Shown here piece after piece: positions 14,182 through 22,864 of a stretch of DNA of 32,074 nt. How positions within the stretch are numbered: position 1 is the stretch's first letter; each line of letters begins with the position of its first letter. The stretch spans positions 1 to 32,074 of the forward strand of contig JAIYDN010000040.1 in NCBI GenBank assembly GCA_027487485.1, given 5' to 3'. The notes under the pieces are model-generated. The model saw only the letters and a program-made list of their open reading frames with translations, did no database searches and had not been told where the DNA came from. The translations under genes and the position numbers were made by a program. This DNA comes from Planctomycetaceae bacterium (GTDB lineage: Bacteria; Planctomycetota; Planctomycetia; Pirellulales; Pirellulaceae).

Positions 14182-16287
14182 TTAGCTTTGAGCTGCCAAT
14201 TCAATTGTTATTCGGGAGACTTCCAGCAACTCTTCACATGTAATAGGCCATGAACTTCCGAGGGAAATCGCGTTAACGAAAGACTCCATCTCCTTTTGAT
14301 GCCCCTTGTCCTGCGTTCGTGTTCGGAAGCGTTTTCCAAGTCTCAGACTTTGACTTATACGAAAGTTATCGCATGAGACAATGTCTCCATCTGCGAAGAC
14401 TTCAATTCGCTCTTTCGGAAAGGCTTTGTGCCCGTTCGACAGATATTGTATCGTAGAAATGGAACCATCGCTATGACTTAGTTGAATTGTAGCGCAGTCT
14501 TTTGGTTTATCGTCGGATCCACCTAGATAATTAATGGACGATTTCTGAATAGGATATCCGACCAAGAATCTCGCTAAATCGATAAAATGACATGCCTCGC
14601 CGGCAATTCTTCCACCGCCTACATCAAGATCTTGCGTCCAGTGATCACGCGGGATCAATCCAGCATTCACAGTGATCGATACGGCTTTACATCCCAAACT
14701 TCCTCTTAACCATTCCTTCATTTTCAATGCGTGCGGTGAAAATCGTCGGTTAAAGCCAACCATTAAACACTTGTTTGGATTTCGTTGCAAACTATGCTCG
14801 ACGTTCGAAAGCTCCTCCAAGGAAAGTGCAAGCGGCTTTTCTACAAACACGTGTTTTCCAGAGTCCAGTCCATCACACACCATTTTAGAATGGGAGTTGT
14901 GAGGAGTCGCTATCATTAACGTATCAACGTTCGAATTCGCTAGGACTGACTCTAGGTCCGACGAAGCCATTTCAAAGCCAAACTTTCGGGCGGCATGCGT
15001 TGCTGAAACGCCGTTTTTTGAGACGATAACCGATTTTCGAACCCCCAACTTAGAGAGTAGCGGTAAAAGGGTCCGAGTTGAAAATCCGCCCGCACCTATG
15101 AAAGCAACCGACGGTTTACCATTAGGAACCTGATGAACATTCAAATTCACCGTTTCGTTGGTAAGGCTTTGAAGACGATCCGAATTCGCTTTGTAGTCCA
15201 AAACGATCCCAAGAGTAGCACGTTCTGCAACGGCTTCATAAGCCTTCAATGCGTCATCAAAATCGAATCGATGGGTGATGAGCGCCGAAACATCGATCCG
15301 ACCATCTGCGAGCAAACCTAGAACCGCCTCGAAATTTCTCTGTTCCGTCCATCGCACGAAACCAATCGGATAGTCCAAGCCAGTCCGCTCATAGACAGGG
15401 TCGTAACGTCCTGGGCCATAGGAGCAAGAGACTTGGAAACTGAGTTCCTTTTCGTAGAAATCGGATCGCTGCAGATTCAATCCAATCACCCCCACCAAAA
15501 CGATGCGGCCGCGTTTGCGACACATTTGAGCAGACTGATGAATGAGCTCATCGCTTTTTGTAGAGGCTGTGATTAGGACACCATCGACACCTATACCTCG
15601 GGTCCATTCGTTTGCAATTGCGACTGGATCTTGCCCCAGTGATAGATCGACGGTCGTTGCGCCGAAGCGTTTCGCTAATTCCACTTTCTTGGAGTCAAAG
15701 TCGATACCAAGTACTTCGCAACCATTGGCGCGGAGCATTTGAACTGCCAACAATCCGATCAAGCCAAGCCCACTTACGACGATTCGTTCCCCTAATGTCG
15801 GTTGAAGTAGTCGAATCCCCTGTAGGCCAATTGCACCTATAACGGTGAATGCAGCCTGCTCGTCCGTAACATTCTCTGGAATCTTGGCGGCAAGTTGGTT
15901 TGGCACACAGACAATTTCAGCATGATGTCCATTGCTAACGACTCGATCACCAACTTGGTACCATGAACCGGGTTCAGATTCAATCACGGTTCCCGCATTG
16001 CAGTAGCCTAGAGGAATGGGTTGATCCAGCTTTGCTCGCACAGCGTCAAGCGTGGTCCATAGCCCATCGGTGCGAATCTTCTGCAGAACCTGCTTCACCT
16101 TGTCGGGTTGCTGTCTCGCCTTTGCGATGATTCCGGCTTTGCCGAAATCAATAAGCATCTTCTCCGTTCCTAAGGAAACAAGCGAGCGACTTGATTGCAC
16201 CAGGATCGTCCCTCTTCCTCGTTTGGGACAAGGCACATCCGCCAAAAGAGTTTCCCCGGATCCAAGGTTTTGAAGTATTTGTTTCAA
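14182..16287 (-). CDS. Two-domain oxidoreductase: zinc-type alcohol dehydrogenase plus Gfo/Idh/MocA
   Basis: The N-terminal part (about 1-370) is a medium-chain dehydrogenase: VPCPKRGRGTILVQ (18-31), GYCNAGTVIE (94-103), VGDRVVSNGHHAE (112-124) and the nucleotide-binding VVSGLGLIGLLAVQ (170-183). The C-terminal part (about 390-701) is a Gfo/Idh/MocA oxidoreductase with VAFIGAGGFSTRTLLPLL (394-411), ATPHNSH (460-466), FVEKPLALSLEEL (481-493) and GFNRRFSPH (511-519). Fused proteins of this kind occur in polysaccharide loci; the exact substrate is not established to my knowledge. The start is TTG at 16287: an in-frame TAA lies only a few codons upstream, and the family usually begins MKQI.QNL. 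It sits 3 bp before asnB, so the two are probably co-translated, hinting at a shared sugar-modification step. Confidence 0.88.
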   Translation of the reverse strand: MKQILQNLGSGETLLADVPCPKRGRGTILVQSSRSLVSLGTEKMLIDFGKAGIIAKARQQPDKVKQVLQKIRTDGLWTTLDAVRAKLDQPIPLGYCNAGTVIESEPGSWYQVGDRVVSNGHHAEIVCVPNQLAAKIPENVTDEQAAFTVIGAIGLQGIRLLQPTLGERIVVSGLGLIGLLAVQMLRANGCEVLGIDFDSKKVELAKRFGATTVDLSLGQDPVAIANEWTRGIGVDGVLITASTKSDELIHQSAQMCRKRGRIVLVGVIGLNLQRSDFYEKELSFQVSCSYGPGRYDPVYERTGLDYPIGFVRWTEQRNFEAVLGLLADGRIDVSALITHRFDFDDALKAYEAVAERATLGIVLDYKANSDRLQSLTNETVNLNVHQVPNGKPSVAFIGAGGFSTRTLLPLLSKLGVRKSVIVSKNGVSATHAARKFGFEMASSDLESVLANSNVDTLMIATPHNSHSKMVCDGLDSGKHVFVEKPLALSLEELSNVEHSLQRNPNKCLMVGFNRRFSPHALKMKEWLRGSLGCKAVSITVNAGLIPRDHWTQDLDVGGGRIAGEACHFIDLARFLVGYPIQKSSINYLGGSDDKPKDCATIQLSHSDGSISTIQYLSNGHKAFPKERIEVFADGDIVSCDNFRISQSLRLGKRFRTRTQDKGHQKEMESFVNAISLGSSWPITCEELLEVSRITIELAAQS

Positions 16288-16352
16288 ACTAAGACTTTAG
16301 CCAAATAATCGAGACGCAACGATGAAACGTTAGCATTCGCAAGGATAGAAAT

Positions 16353-17072
16353 TTACTTGCTGCAATAACGTGCGCGGATCAGTAACAGCGGAGAAAGCCA
16401 ACTTGACTCTGGAATGTACCTTGCAGCAGGAATTCCAAAATTTTTAATGAGTTCGATACGGAATGAATTGCTTTTCAAAAGATTCGTAATACGAGCCACC
16501 GAAAAGTCCGTTCGTGAATGGTCTAAGTAGGACGGAAATGATCTCTTACAAAACTTGGAAGACATCCAATGTGTAATTTTCTGCGACACTCGAATCGCCG
16601 AAAATCGATTCGGAACCGAGATCAGCAGAGTCCCATTTGGTACGATCATTTTCGAAAACTGTTCGACCAAACCAGAAGGTGAATCAAGGTACTCAAGCAC
16701 GCTTGAGCAAAGCACACCTTGAAAAAGCTCTCCTTGCCATTTCCAATCTGTCAAAGATGTAATTTGTTGAAAAGAGGCATTAGCTCGATTGCAATTTAGT
16801 TGCTTAGACTGTTCAATCATCTGAGCGGAACCGTCAACACCAAGAACCTGGGCATGCCGATCAAGCAAGAGCCGAGATAAATTGCCAGTCCCACATCCCG
16901 CGTCCAACCATCGCTCCCCTGTAAGATCTTGGCTTGGTAAAAGTTCTGCGAACGCATTGTACCGGCGGACAAAACTTGGCTTCTTGTAGTTGTCGCTCCA
17001 CGAAATAGCCAATTGATCATGAAAACCAATCGCATCAGCTGATGAAGAAGGACGGTCTGTCGTGCGCTGCAT
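16353..17072 (-). CDS. Class I SAM-dependent methyltransferase
   Basis: This 239-residue protein has the SAM-binding motif I at LDAGCGTGNLSRLLLD (56-71), an acidic strand-2 end in VLGVDGSAQMIEQSK (76-90) and motif-IV-like GVLCSSVLEYLDSPSGLVEQF. The layout fits a small-molecule or sugar O-methyltransferase of the Methyltransf_11/25 kind. ATG at 17072. It starts 4 bp after the GT2 gene, so it is likely to act on the same glycan. The target is unknown. Confidence 0.85.
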   Translation of the reverse strand: MQRTTDRPSSSADAIGFHDQLAISWSDNYKKPSFVRRYNAFAELLPSQDLTGERWLDAGCGTGNLSRLLLDRHAQVLGVDGSAQMIEQSKQLNCNRANASFQQITSLTDWKWQGELFQGVLCSSVLEYLDSPSGLVEQFSKMIVPNGTLLISVPNRFSAIRVSQKITHWMSSKFCKRSFPSYLDHSRTDFSVARITNLLKSNSFRIELIKNFGIPAARYIPESSWLSPLLLIRARYCSK

Positions 17073-17076
17073 TTGG

Positions 17077-17856
17077 TTACCTTTTCTCTCGATTCACAGG
17101 AGTATCCATTCGAGAAATAATCGCCTGACGATATTGAAGAAGCTCAGCGATCATCCGATCCAATGCGTAGACTATTCCAGCCCTACCAGAGCGAAACCCG
17201 AACTTAAAAAAATAGGAATACGCAGGAACCGCAAATGCCAACAGCGGTACTCGAGTTCGAATTCGGTCTCGCCATGTCTGCTTTCCATCCGATGCGCGAG
17301 CACACAAATTATTGGCATAACGAAGTTGCGTTAGCAGATACTGCGAATAAGGTTTCTTGTCGTTGTGAATAAGCATTTTTTTCGAAGTGACAACCCTAAC
17401 GGACGCAAGCAGTCGTTCACCGTGCCCACAGCCTTCAAAGATCGGCTTGCCACCTCGAAAGAGTATCGCTTTGGGCGGGCAAAGTGATCCATAAGGTAAT
17501 GGAAAACCTTCGCTGTACATAAGAATTGGAGTTCGAATTGCGTCAAAGGTGTCCTGCTGAATGAGTGATTTGAGTTCAGACCACAATTCTTGTGTAACTT
17601 CCATATCGCTATCCAGAATCATCGCCCACTCACCAGCCAGCGTTCGGGTGCCAAGGATCCAGTTATAAGCATCTGCGTGGTTGGTATAGCGGTACGGTTC
17701 CAGGATAGCACTGGATTTACTGCGAACGATAGCTACAGTGTCGTCAGTAGACCCCGAATCGAGCACGATAGTTTTTATGCCAAGTGCCGTCATTCGATCT
17801 AAACATTTTCCGATGTTCTCTGATTCGTTCTTCGCAAGAATGTAGGTGATCAACAT
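17077..17856 (-). CDS. Glycosyltransferase family 2
   Basis: This GT-A inverting transferase of 259 residues starts LITYILAKNESENIGKCLD. It carries DSGSTDDTV (33-41) and the metal-binding LDSDME motif (81-86). The overall pattern, including GCGHGERL and a C-terminal YFFKFGFRSGRAGI stretch before a helical tail, resembles the WaaE/KdtX group of short GT2 enzymes that modify glycolipids. ATG at 17856. Donor and acceptor are unknown. Confidence 0.88.
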   Translation of the reverse strand: MLITYILAKNESENIGKCLDRMTALGIKTIVLDSGSTDDTVAIVRSKSSAILEPYRYTNHADAYNWILGTRTLAGEWAMILDSDMEVTQELWSELKSLIQQDTFDAIRTPILMYSEGFPLPYGSLCPPKAILFRGGKPIFEGCGHGERLLASVRVVTSKKMLIHNDKKPYSQYLLTQLRYANNLCARASDGKQTWRDRIRTRVPLLAFAVPAYSYFFKFGFRSGRAGIVYALDRMIAELLQYRQAIISRMDTPVNREKR

Positions 17857-18007
17857 TTGGTTTCAATATTACAAAATACCATTTCCGAAAGCATAACAAA
17901 CTCGCTTTTGCAAAACATTCTCACTATTCTCGATTCTGAAAACCGAAAACTCCCTAGTGAAAATTGACCGCGATCCAATAAATACGACACATCTTGGCGA
18001 CACACAT

Positions 18008-19135
18008 TTATTGGTCATAAACTCTTCGTGTTCTATTGTACAGAGGTTCTTCAAGACAAAAACAAAGCAATGCCCCAATTGCAAGACATAGTGGAAATGT
18101 TGAAAAAACTATCCAAGCAAAGTTCATCCAAGGTGAATAGTCCATGTCAACTGGAAAATAGAAGAGGAACAAATAACAAGTTGGCAAGTGCGTCAAGAAG
18201 AAACAATATGAAACTTTGCCGAAAAACTGTAGGATTAGGGAAGTGGTTCGCTTCCACTGAATTTGGAGGTTCAATAACGCCCCGATACCTCCAAAACTTA
18301 CGACACCCATCAGTACGTCAACAATGAAATCAACCCTTCGAAGCCTACACCATAAGGCAAGGAGAAAACTAGCAACTGAAATGCACATTAGAACCGACGT
18401 TCGCGGCATAGTTTTAGCTCGGAATAAATCAGCAAGGAGCATTCCAAGTACGAAATCAGAAATTCGGCCTGGAAGTTGATATATAAAAAGGGGCTGCAAT
18501 TCTTTTTGCACGGATATGAAGTCACCATGTTCAATTGCAAATCTTAATAGAACACTGAATGTGACTAGCGAAATAACCATTACGCGAACACTAACGAACT
18601 TCAAAGTAAAAAGTAGGGCTGGGAAAATCAAGTAAAATTGAGCTTCGGTCGCCATAGACCAGAAAGCACCATTTAAAGACAGGAAGTAGTCAACGAAAAA
18701 ACCATGCAAGAAAAACAAATGCGACAAAGGATCAGCGAGAACCGGAGCATCTGCTCCTCTTAAAACATTTGAAACCAAGCTGAAAACAATCGCTGCCCAG
18801 TAAGCTGGGACGATTCTGAAAAATCGATTCCAATAATATATTGATACTGGAGGTGGATTAAAATGCTTGTATCGAAGGAACAGTATGAAACCACTCAATA
18901 CGAAAAAGAGACTTACGCCCGAAGCCCCAAGAGAAAGAAAGTTTGGAAACTCACGGAATGAAAAGCCTCCAATCGAAAATGTGGGTAACACTCTTTTGTC
19001 AAAACCAGCCATGGCCCCAACATGAAAGACATAAACCGCCAAGCAGGCTAAAGCTCTCAACGCATCGATTTCAACTAGCCTTGTTTTGACCATTTCGCGT
19101 TTAGAAATTTTCGTCTGGTAATCATCAGTAATCAT
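18008..19135 (-). CDS. Acyltransferase 3 family membrane protein
   Basis: The protein has about ten hydrophobic segments over 375 residues, as expected for the acyltransferase-3 family that O-acylates exported polysaccharides. The signature EIDALRALACLAVYVFHVGA (23-42) holds the conserved His38. FVLSGFILFLRY, RFFRIVPAYW and NGAFWSMATEAQFYLIFP follow. The ATG at 19135 directly follows (zero bases) the TAA of a transposase-like fragment. The ATG of Met15 (VKTRLVEIDALRALA) is a plausible alternative start and would leave the first 14 residues as leader sequence created by that junction. The gene stands 151 bp from its downstream and 355 bp from its upstream neighbour, so it looks inserted into the run. 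Confidence 0.9.
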   Translation of the reverse strand: MITDDYQTKISKREMVKTRLVEIDALRALACLAVYVFHVGAMAGFDKRVLPTFSIGGFSFREFPNFLSLGASGVSLFFVLSGFILFLRYKHFNPPPVSIYYWNRFFRIVPAYWAAIVFSLVSNVLRGADAPVLADPLSHLFFLHGFFVDYFLSLNGAFWSMATEAQFYLIFPALLFTLKFVSVRVMVISLVTFSVLLRFAIEHGDFISVQKELQPLFIYQLPGRISDFVLGMLLADLFRAKTMPRTSVLMCISVASFLLALWCRLRRVDFIVDVLMGVVSFGGIGALLNLQIQWKRTTSLILQFFGKVSYCFFLTHLPTCYLFLFYFPVDMDYSPWMNFAWIVFSTFPLCLAIGALLCFCLEEPLYNRTRRVYDQ

Positions 19136-19321
19136 TTATGTAAAACGGACCTGATTTGTTTGTTCACTGGAGTTAGCATCAATGTGTTCTTGATTGTAAG
19201 CGTTTAAAGTTCTTTCCCGAGAAATCGTCGACCGAGATCGACCTAATGCGTCAGCATTTTCTTCGGTTGACGCCTTAGAAAACAACATCTGAGATACTTT
19301 TTCTCGTTTCTGGAATGAAAG
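19136..19321 (-). pseudogene. Fragment resembling the N-terminal HTH of an IS30-family transposase
   Basis: Read on the minus strand, this open stretch of 61 codons contains QKREKVSQMLFSKAS, then ADALGRSRSTISRER. This matches the helix-turn-helix start of IS30 transposases (pattern REKISQM...A..LGRSPSTISREL). The catalytic DDE part is absent: the frame ends at 19136, immediately before the acyltransferase ATG. The nearest ATG is at 19288; an in-frame TAG lies just upstream of 19321. I read it as a decayed insertion-sequence remnant. A free-standing small DNA-binding protein of 50 residues is possible but less likely. Confidence 0.5.
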
Positions 19322-19490
19322 CTAAAAGGGCAGCGTTAAGACTCAATTCGAATGACCTTGCGACAAAGACACTTAAACATCTCAACGATGGTTTTACCAA
19401 TGCCAATTTCGTAAGACTTTTTCTCGTCGCGGATGCGAGGCTGTTGCATTCTAGATGAACATCCGTCCGGTTGTTACGATCGATTTCGAC
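19322..19490. other. Spacer upstream of the transposase-like fragment
   Basis: Apart from a 37-codon minus-strand frame (19336-19449) that I do not recognise, nothing is visible. Together with the fragment at 19136-19321 it makes the longest gap (355 bp) inside the minus-strand run and may be further insertion-sequence debris. Confidence 0.4.
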
Positions 19491-20684
19491 TTAGTGAAAG
19501 CGCAATACATCATTTATCTGTTCTGGATTGAGCATCCAGTCGTAAATCTTTTCCATTTTTACGGCAATGGACTTCCAACCAAAATCTTGTTCGATCCAAG
19601 TCCTTCCTCGCTCCCCCATGGACTCCAATTCATCCGATGATGTTCGCGTTAGCTGGATTATTGTTCTGGCAAGTGTTGCCACGTCGTTTTTGATCCACCA
19701 TCCGCATCGCTTTACTCCTAACATCGACCATGGTGCTCCCTGCGAGACGATACAAGGCAATTTATGCGCAAGTGCCTCCGCTACAGTCATTGCGAAATTC
19801 TCCGAGTGGCTCGGGAGCACATATGCACTTGCCTGAAGGTATTCATTCGATTTTTCTTCTCCATAGACTGCATTCCTAGTCCGAATTGATTTTATTCCGG
19901 CAATCTGTTGCTGAAGTTGTCGTAGGTGCTCTGGTTCCCCTGGACCGACAATATGAAGTTCCCAGTCTTGCAAATGTGATCCAATCGCTCTCCATGCTTC
20001 CACTAGTTGGTCGAGTCCTTTTACTGGATGCACACGACCTAAAAACAAAAGGCGTTTCTTCGTTGTTGCTTTTGTTGGAAGGTGTTCGATCTGTGGCAAG
20101 TCGAACCCATTTGGTATCACAGCAACAGGTTGTTTAAGTCCAAATGCTCGTATATCCAGATACTCTGCCTCGCTCGTTGCGTGCAAGCATGTAGCTCTAT
20201 GAAGGGCGTGCCTTTGTCCCAATAACAACAGGAGTTTCTTTCGAAAGCTCCTTCTCTGAAGAGCCCAAGCTGATAGAGTACCACGCGGACTCGTGATTAG
20301 CTTGCAACTGGTGTTCTTGATTACCATACCGGGATAGACGTTCGCCATCATCCAAAGACTATGGTTATGGAGAATCTGTGTTCCGAAAACAGACCCCATA
20401 AGCGCCTTTTTTAGCTCCGGCGAGCGCCCCAGTCGGCTAGCATAAGGGCCGACGGCTGGAAACCAACGCACTGGAATACGATATGATTTAGTCGGCTGCC
20501 TATCACTTACCCAAAGCTCAATGTTAACTCCGATTGCCCCCAGTTCTTCACATAATCTGGGAACTGAATACGAAGGACCAGATGCCTCATGGGCGATTCC
20601 TGGATTGACGTGGATACAACGAATGGGCAAGGTTGCTTTGTGTTCTCTGGATGAAGAAACAGCTTCGGATTTCGTCGGGTTCAA
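19491..20684 (-). CDS. Glycosyltransferase family 4
   Basis: Retaining GT-B glycosyltransferase of 397 residues. The N-terminal domain has CIHVNPGIAHEASGPSYSV (23-41), the glycine-rich acceptor-side loop. The C-terminal domain has LFLGRVHPVKGLDQLVEAW (213-231), LHIVGPGEPEHL (243-254) and SENFAMTVAEAL (294-305) with the E-x7-E pair Glu295 and Glu303. No ATG is available: an in-frame TGA lies six codons upstream of the TTG at 20684, so this TTG is the likeliest start and the first 20 residues are a poorly conserved tail. The 86-bp gap upstream contains a perfect AT-rich palindrome (20716-20736). Donor sugar unknown. Confidence 0.88.
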   Translation of the reverse strand: MNPTKSEAVSSSREHKATLPIRCIHVNPGIAHEASGPSYSVPRLCEELGAIGVNIELWVSDRQPTKSYRIPVRWFPAVGPYASRLGRSPELKKALMGSVFGTQILHNHSLWMMANVYPGMVIKNTSCKLITSPRGTLSAWALQRRSFRKKLLLLLGQRHALHRATCLHATSEAEYLDIRAFGLKQPVAVIPNGFDLPQIEHLPTKATTKKRLLFLGRVHPVKGLDQLVEAWRAIGSHLQDWELHIVGPGEPEHLRQLQQQIAGIKSIRTRNAVYGEEKSNEYLQASAYVLPSHSENFAMTVAEALAHKLPCIVSQGAPWSMLGVKRCGWWIKNDVATLARTIIQLTRTSSDELESMGERGRTWIEQDFGWKSIAVKMEKIYDWMLNPEQINDVLRFH

Positions 20685-20715
20685 AAGCTTGTCTTGGTCA
20701 TGGAACGCTCTGAAA

Positions 20716-20736
20716 ATTAGGTTATGTTAACCTAAT
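20716..20736. promoter_or_regulatory. Perfect AT-rich palindrome upstream of a glycosyltransferase gene
   Basis: Two 9-bp arms, ATTAGGTTA and TAACCTAAT, flank the triplet TGT. It lies 32 bp before the start at 20684 and 35 bp after the stop of the FkbM gene at 20771. It could be an operator for a dimeric regulator or an RNA hairpin. It differs in sequence and in base composition from the GTAG hairpins. Role inferred only from position and symmetry. Confidence 0.4.
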
Positions 20737-20770
20737 CAAAGGACATTCAATTTTCTACTGGGGTAAAAAA

Positions 20771-21661
20771 TTACCGCGTCCCAGAAGCTGGAATAGCCAA
20801 CACATTAGAAGCGTAAAATGGCGTTTCAAAGTCTTTAGCTTCGTACGTTTTGCCTAAACTACCATCAGAGTTTAGACTCCTTAATGTGTATCCTAATTTC
20901 AGAAAATCCGACGTTAGATCGGCTATCGTATGACCGCTATTAACAAGGTCTTCAGGAGAAATTTCAAATGCAACGATCGGCCTAAATTGAGAAATCGATC
21001 TCATTGCACCTTGGAGAAAAAGCGGTTCGGCACCCTGAATGTCAAGCTTTATGAAATCAATTCGTTTCACGCCTTCATTCTCGCAAAAGTGATCCAACGT
21101 GTCCAACTGTACCTTAAGTTCGCCAGTATTTCCAGTCACCAACGAACCCATCCCTTGGTTCGGCGCCGAATCTTCAGCAATATGAAAGGTTGCTTCGCCA
21201 ACGTGATCGGAAAGCGCCTTGGCAACAATGCTTGCTTGAGACAAAAAACCATTCCGCTGCAAGTTGTTTCTGAGCAGGTTGTTGATTCGAGGGACCGGTT
21301 CAAAACAATAAACCCTTCCATCGGCTCCCACTTTTCGAGCAAGTTGTGTCGATACAACCCCAATATTGGCCCCTACATCAAAACAAACCGATCCCTTAGA
21401 AATGTTATTGTTTATCCACTTTTTAAGATCTGGCTCGTAGTCTCCATTCGCAATGATGGCGCGATCGATTACGTAATAAGGGTGTAAAAATAGTTCATTG
21501 CCCCAGACGTCTCTATACCATCTATAAGTTGATTTCGTTGGACATGTGTTCGCGAATCCGAAGCCCGCAAGATTGTTGGTAATTCGTCGCGGTCGAATCC
21601 CACCGAAACGTCTCCCCAGGAACGACATGATCCAAAACAGGCATCTGGCAAAAAATCGCAT
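20771..21661 (-). CDS. FkbM family methyltransferase (first copy)
   Basis: SAM-dependent O-methyltransferase of 296 residues. The motif FDVGANIGVVSTQLA (94-108) binds SAM. YCFEPVPRINNLLRNN (118-133) and FIKLDIQGAEPLFLQGA (203-219), with Asp207, complete the FkbM pattern. The first ~30 residues are hydrophobic then basic (ARCLFWIMSFLGRRFGGIRPRR), perhaps a membrane anchor. ATG at 21661, 39 bp after the preceding glycosyltransferase gene. Expected target: a hydroxyl of a sugar in the repeat unit. It is only distantly similar by eye to the second FkbM protein at 26696-27424, so it is not a recent duplication. Confidence 0.88.
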   Translation of the reverse strand: MRFFARCLFWIMSFLGRRFGGIRPRRITNNLAGFGFANTCPTKSTYRWYRDVWGNELFLHPYYVIDRAIIANGDYEPDLKKWINNNISKGSVCFDVGANIGVVSTQLARKVGADGRVYCFEPVPRINNLLRNNLQRNGFLSQASIVAKALSDHVGEATFHIAEDSAPNQGMGSLVTGNTGELKVQLDTLDHFCENEGVKRIDFIKLDIQGAEPLFLQGAMRSISQFRPIVAFEISPEDLVNSGHTIADLTSDFLKLGYTLRSLNSDGSLGKTYEAKDFETPFYASNVLAIPASGTR

Positions 21662-21700
21662 TTCTAATCGGCTCGCAACTTCAGAAATTTTTCTAATAAA

Positions 21701-22864
21701 CTAGGCTTGTGGATATTTGCCAATTTCGGCACAGTGCTCAATCGCAGTCACGATCCCTTGAAACGACCAATTTGCAATGAACTTTCGGCACTCAGCCCCC
21801 ATCTCCAGAAGCCGACTACGTGACGGAAGTTGTTTGAGCGTAGAACTGAATGAGTTGATATCGCCAGCTGGAAAGTGCCAGCCGGTGATGCCATCCTTTA
21901 CTAGATCGCGTTGCGATCCAACGCAATCGCTCGAAATCACGCATCTACCACTCGCCATCGCTTCGTTAATACATAGCCCCCAAGTCTCAAGCCTGGAGCA
22001 CAAGCAGATTACGTCACCGACGCGGTAGACCGAGGGCATCTCAGCCTGATTTTGAAACGGGAGCATTGTTACGCCAGGAACATTTCGGATTGCTTCCCGA
22101 ACACTCTCTTCGAGTACGCCGTTCCCAACAATGACCAGCTTCAATTCAGGTCGATCCAATTTGGCCTTTGCGAAGGCCGCGACAAGATCAAGAGGGGCTT
22201 TCACCGGCTCTAATTTCCCCGCAAAAAGAATGGTCACATCGGTGTCACTCAAACCTATCGATTTTCGGATTTCCAAAGCGCGGGCGTCGTGAAAAGCCTC
22301 ACCAAAACGTACGTTATCGATTGCATGTGGTGCCGAAATGAGTTGAGGTTCCTTCAATCCATGCGCAAGAAAGTACTCTCGATTGTTCGTGCCGACGACC
22401 AATGCCCTGTCCACCATTTTATAAACATAAGTGAGCAGAGCCTTGCGCACCCAGGCACGTGCGGATGAAGAAACGGTCAATAAAGTCGAATCACCTCGAA
22501 ACAAGATATTCTTGGTTCGGGAGTACTTTCGCATAACGCGAAGGTGACTTCGAAAGTTCCAACCGATCACCAAGATGGAATCAGGGTTCCAGTCGGCTAA
22601 TCGAGAGACGATTTTGGGAGAATCGCATGCCATGAAACCCGGTTTGGTGTTCGGTACGGATGGCGGTACCACTTCGTACTCGTAACCTTCAGTCAAGGGA
22701 ATGTTCCATTGAATCTCTCGCCCAAACCCACGGTCAACCACAACGCGTTCTCCGCCATGCCATGAATAAAAGACTTTGCTTTGAAGCTTTGTAGATTTCG
22801 TCAAAAGATGAAACCATGGTGCATTGTATTGCACGGGATGTGTGGCCAAAACGGCAAGTTTCAT
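21701..22864 (-). CDS. Glycosyltransferase family 4
   Basis: GT-B fold, 387 residues. It opens MKLAVLATHPVQYNAPWFHLL, a start typical of a group of polysaccharide glycosyltransferases. The donor domain includes ILFAGKLEPVKAPLDLVAAF, LVIVGNGVLEESVREA and the E-x7-E motif ETWGLCINEAMASGR. The ATG at 22864 overlaps the stop of the polymerase gene by 4 bp (ATGA), which implies translational coupling and suggests that polymerase and transferase are made together. Substrate unknown. Confidence 0.9.
   Translation of the reverse strand: MKLAVLATHPVQYNAPWFHLLTKSTKLQSKVFYSWHGGERVVVDRGFGREIQWNIPLTEGYEYEVVPPSVPNTKPGFMACDSPKIVSRLADWNPDSILVIGWNFRSHLRVMRKYSRTKNILFRGDSTLLTVSSSARAWVRKALLTYVYKMVDRALVVGTNNREYFLAHGLKEPQLISAPHAIDNVRFGEAFHDARALEIRKSIGLSDTDVTILFAGKLEPVKAPLDLVAAFAKAKLDRPELKLVIVGNGVLEESVREAIRNVPGVTMLPFQNQAEMPSVYRVGDVICLCSRLETWGLCINEAMASGRCVISSDCVGSQRDLVKDGITGWHFPAGDINSFSSTLKQLPSRSRLLEMGAECRKFIANWSFQGIVTAIEHCAEIGKYPQA

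Noticed and set aside
20930-21487. 185-residue plus-strand frame opposite the FkbM methyltransferase gene
   Set aside because: Antisense shadow of a gene with intact motifs; no recognisable features of its own.
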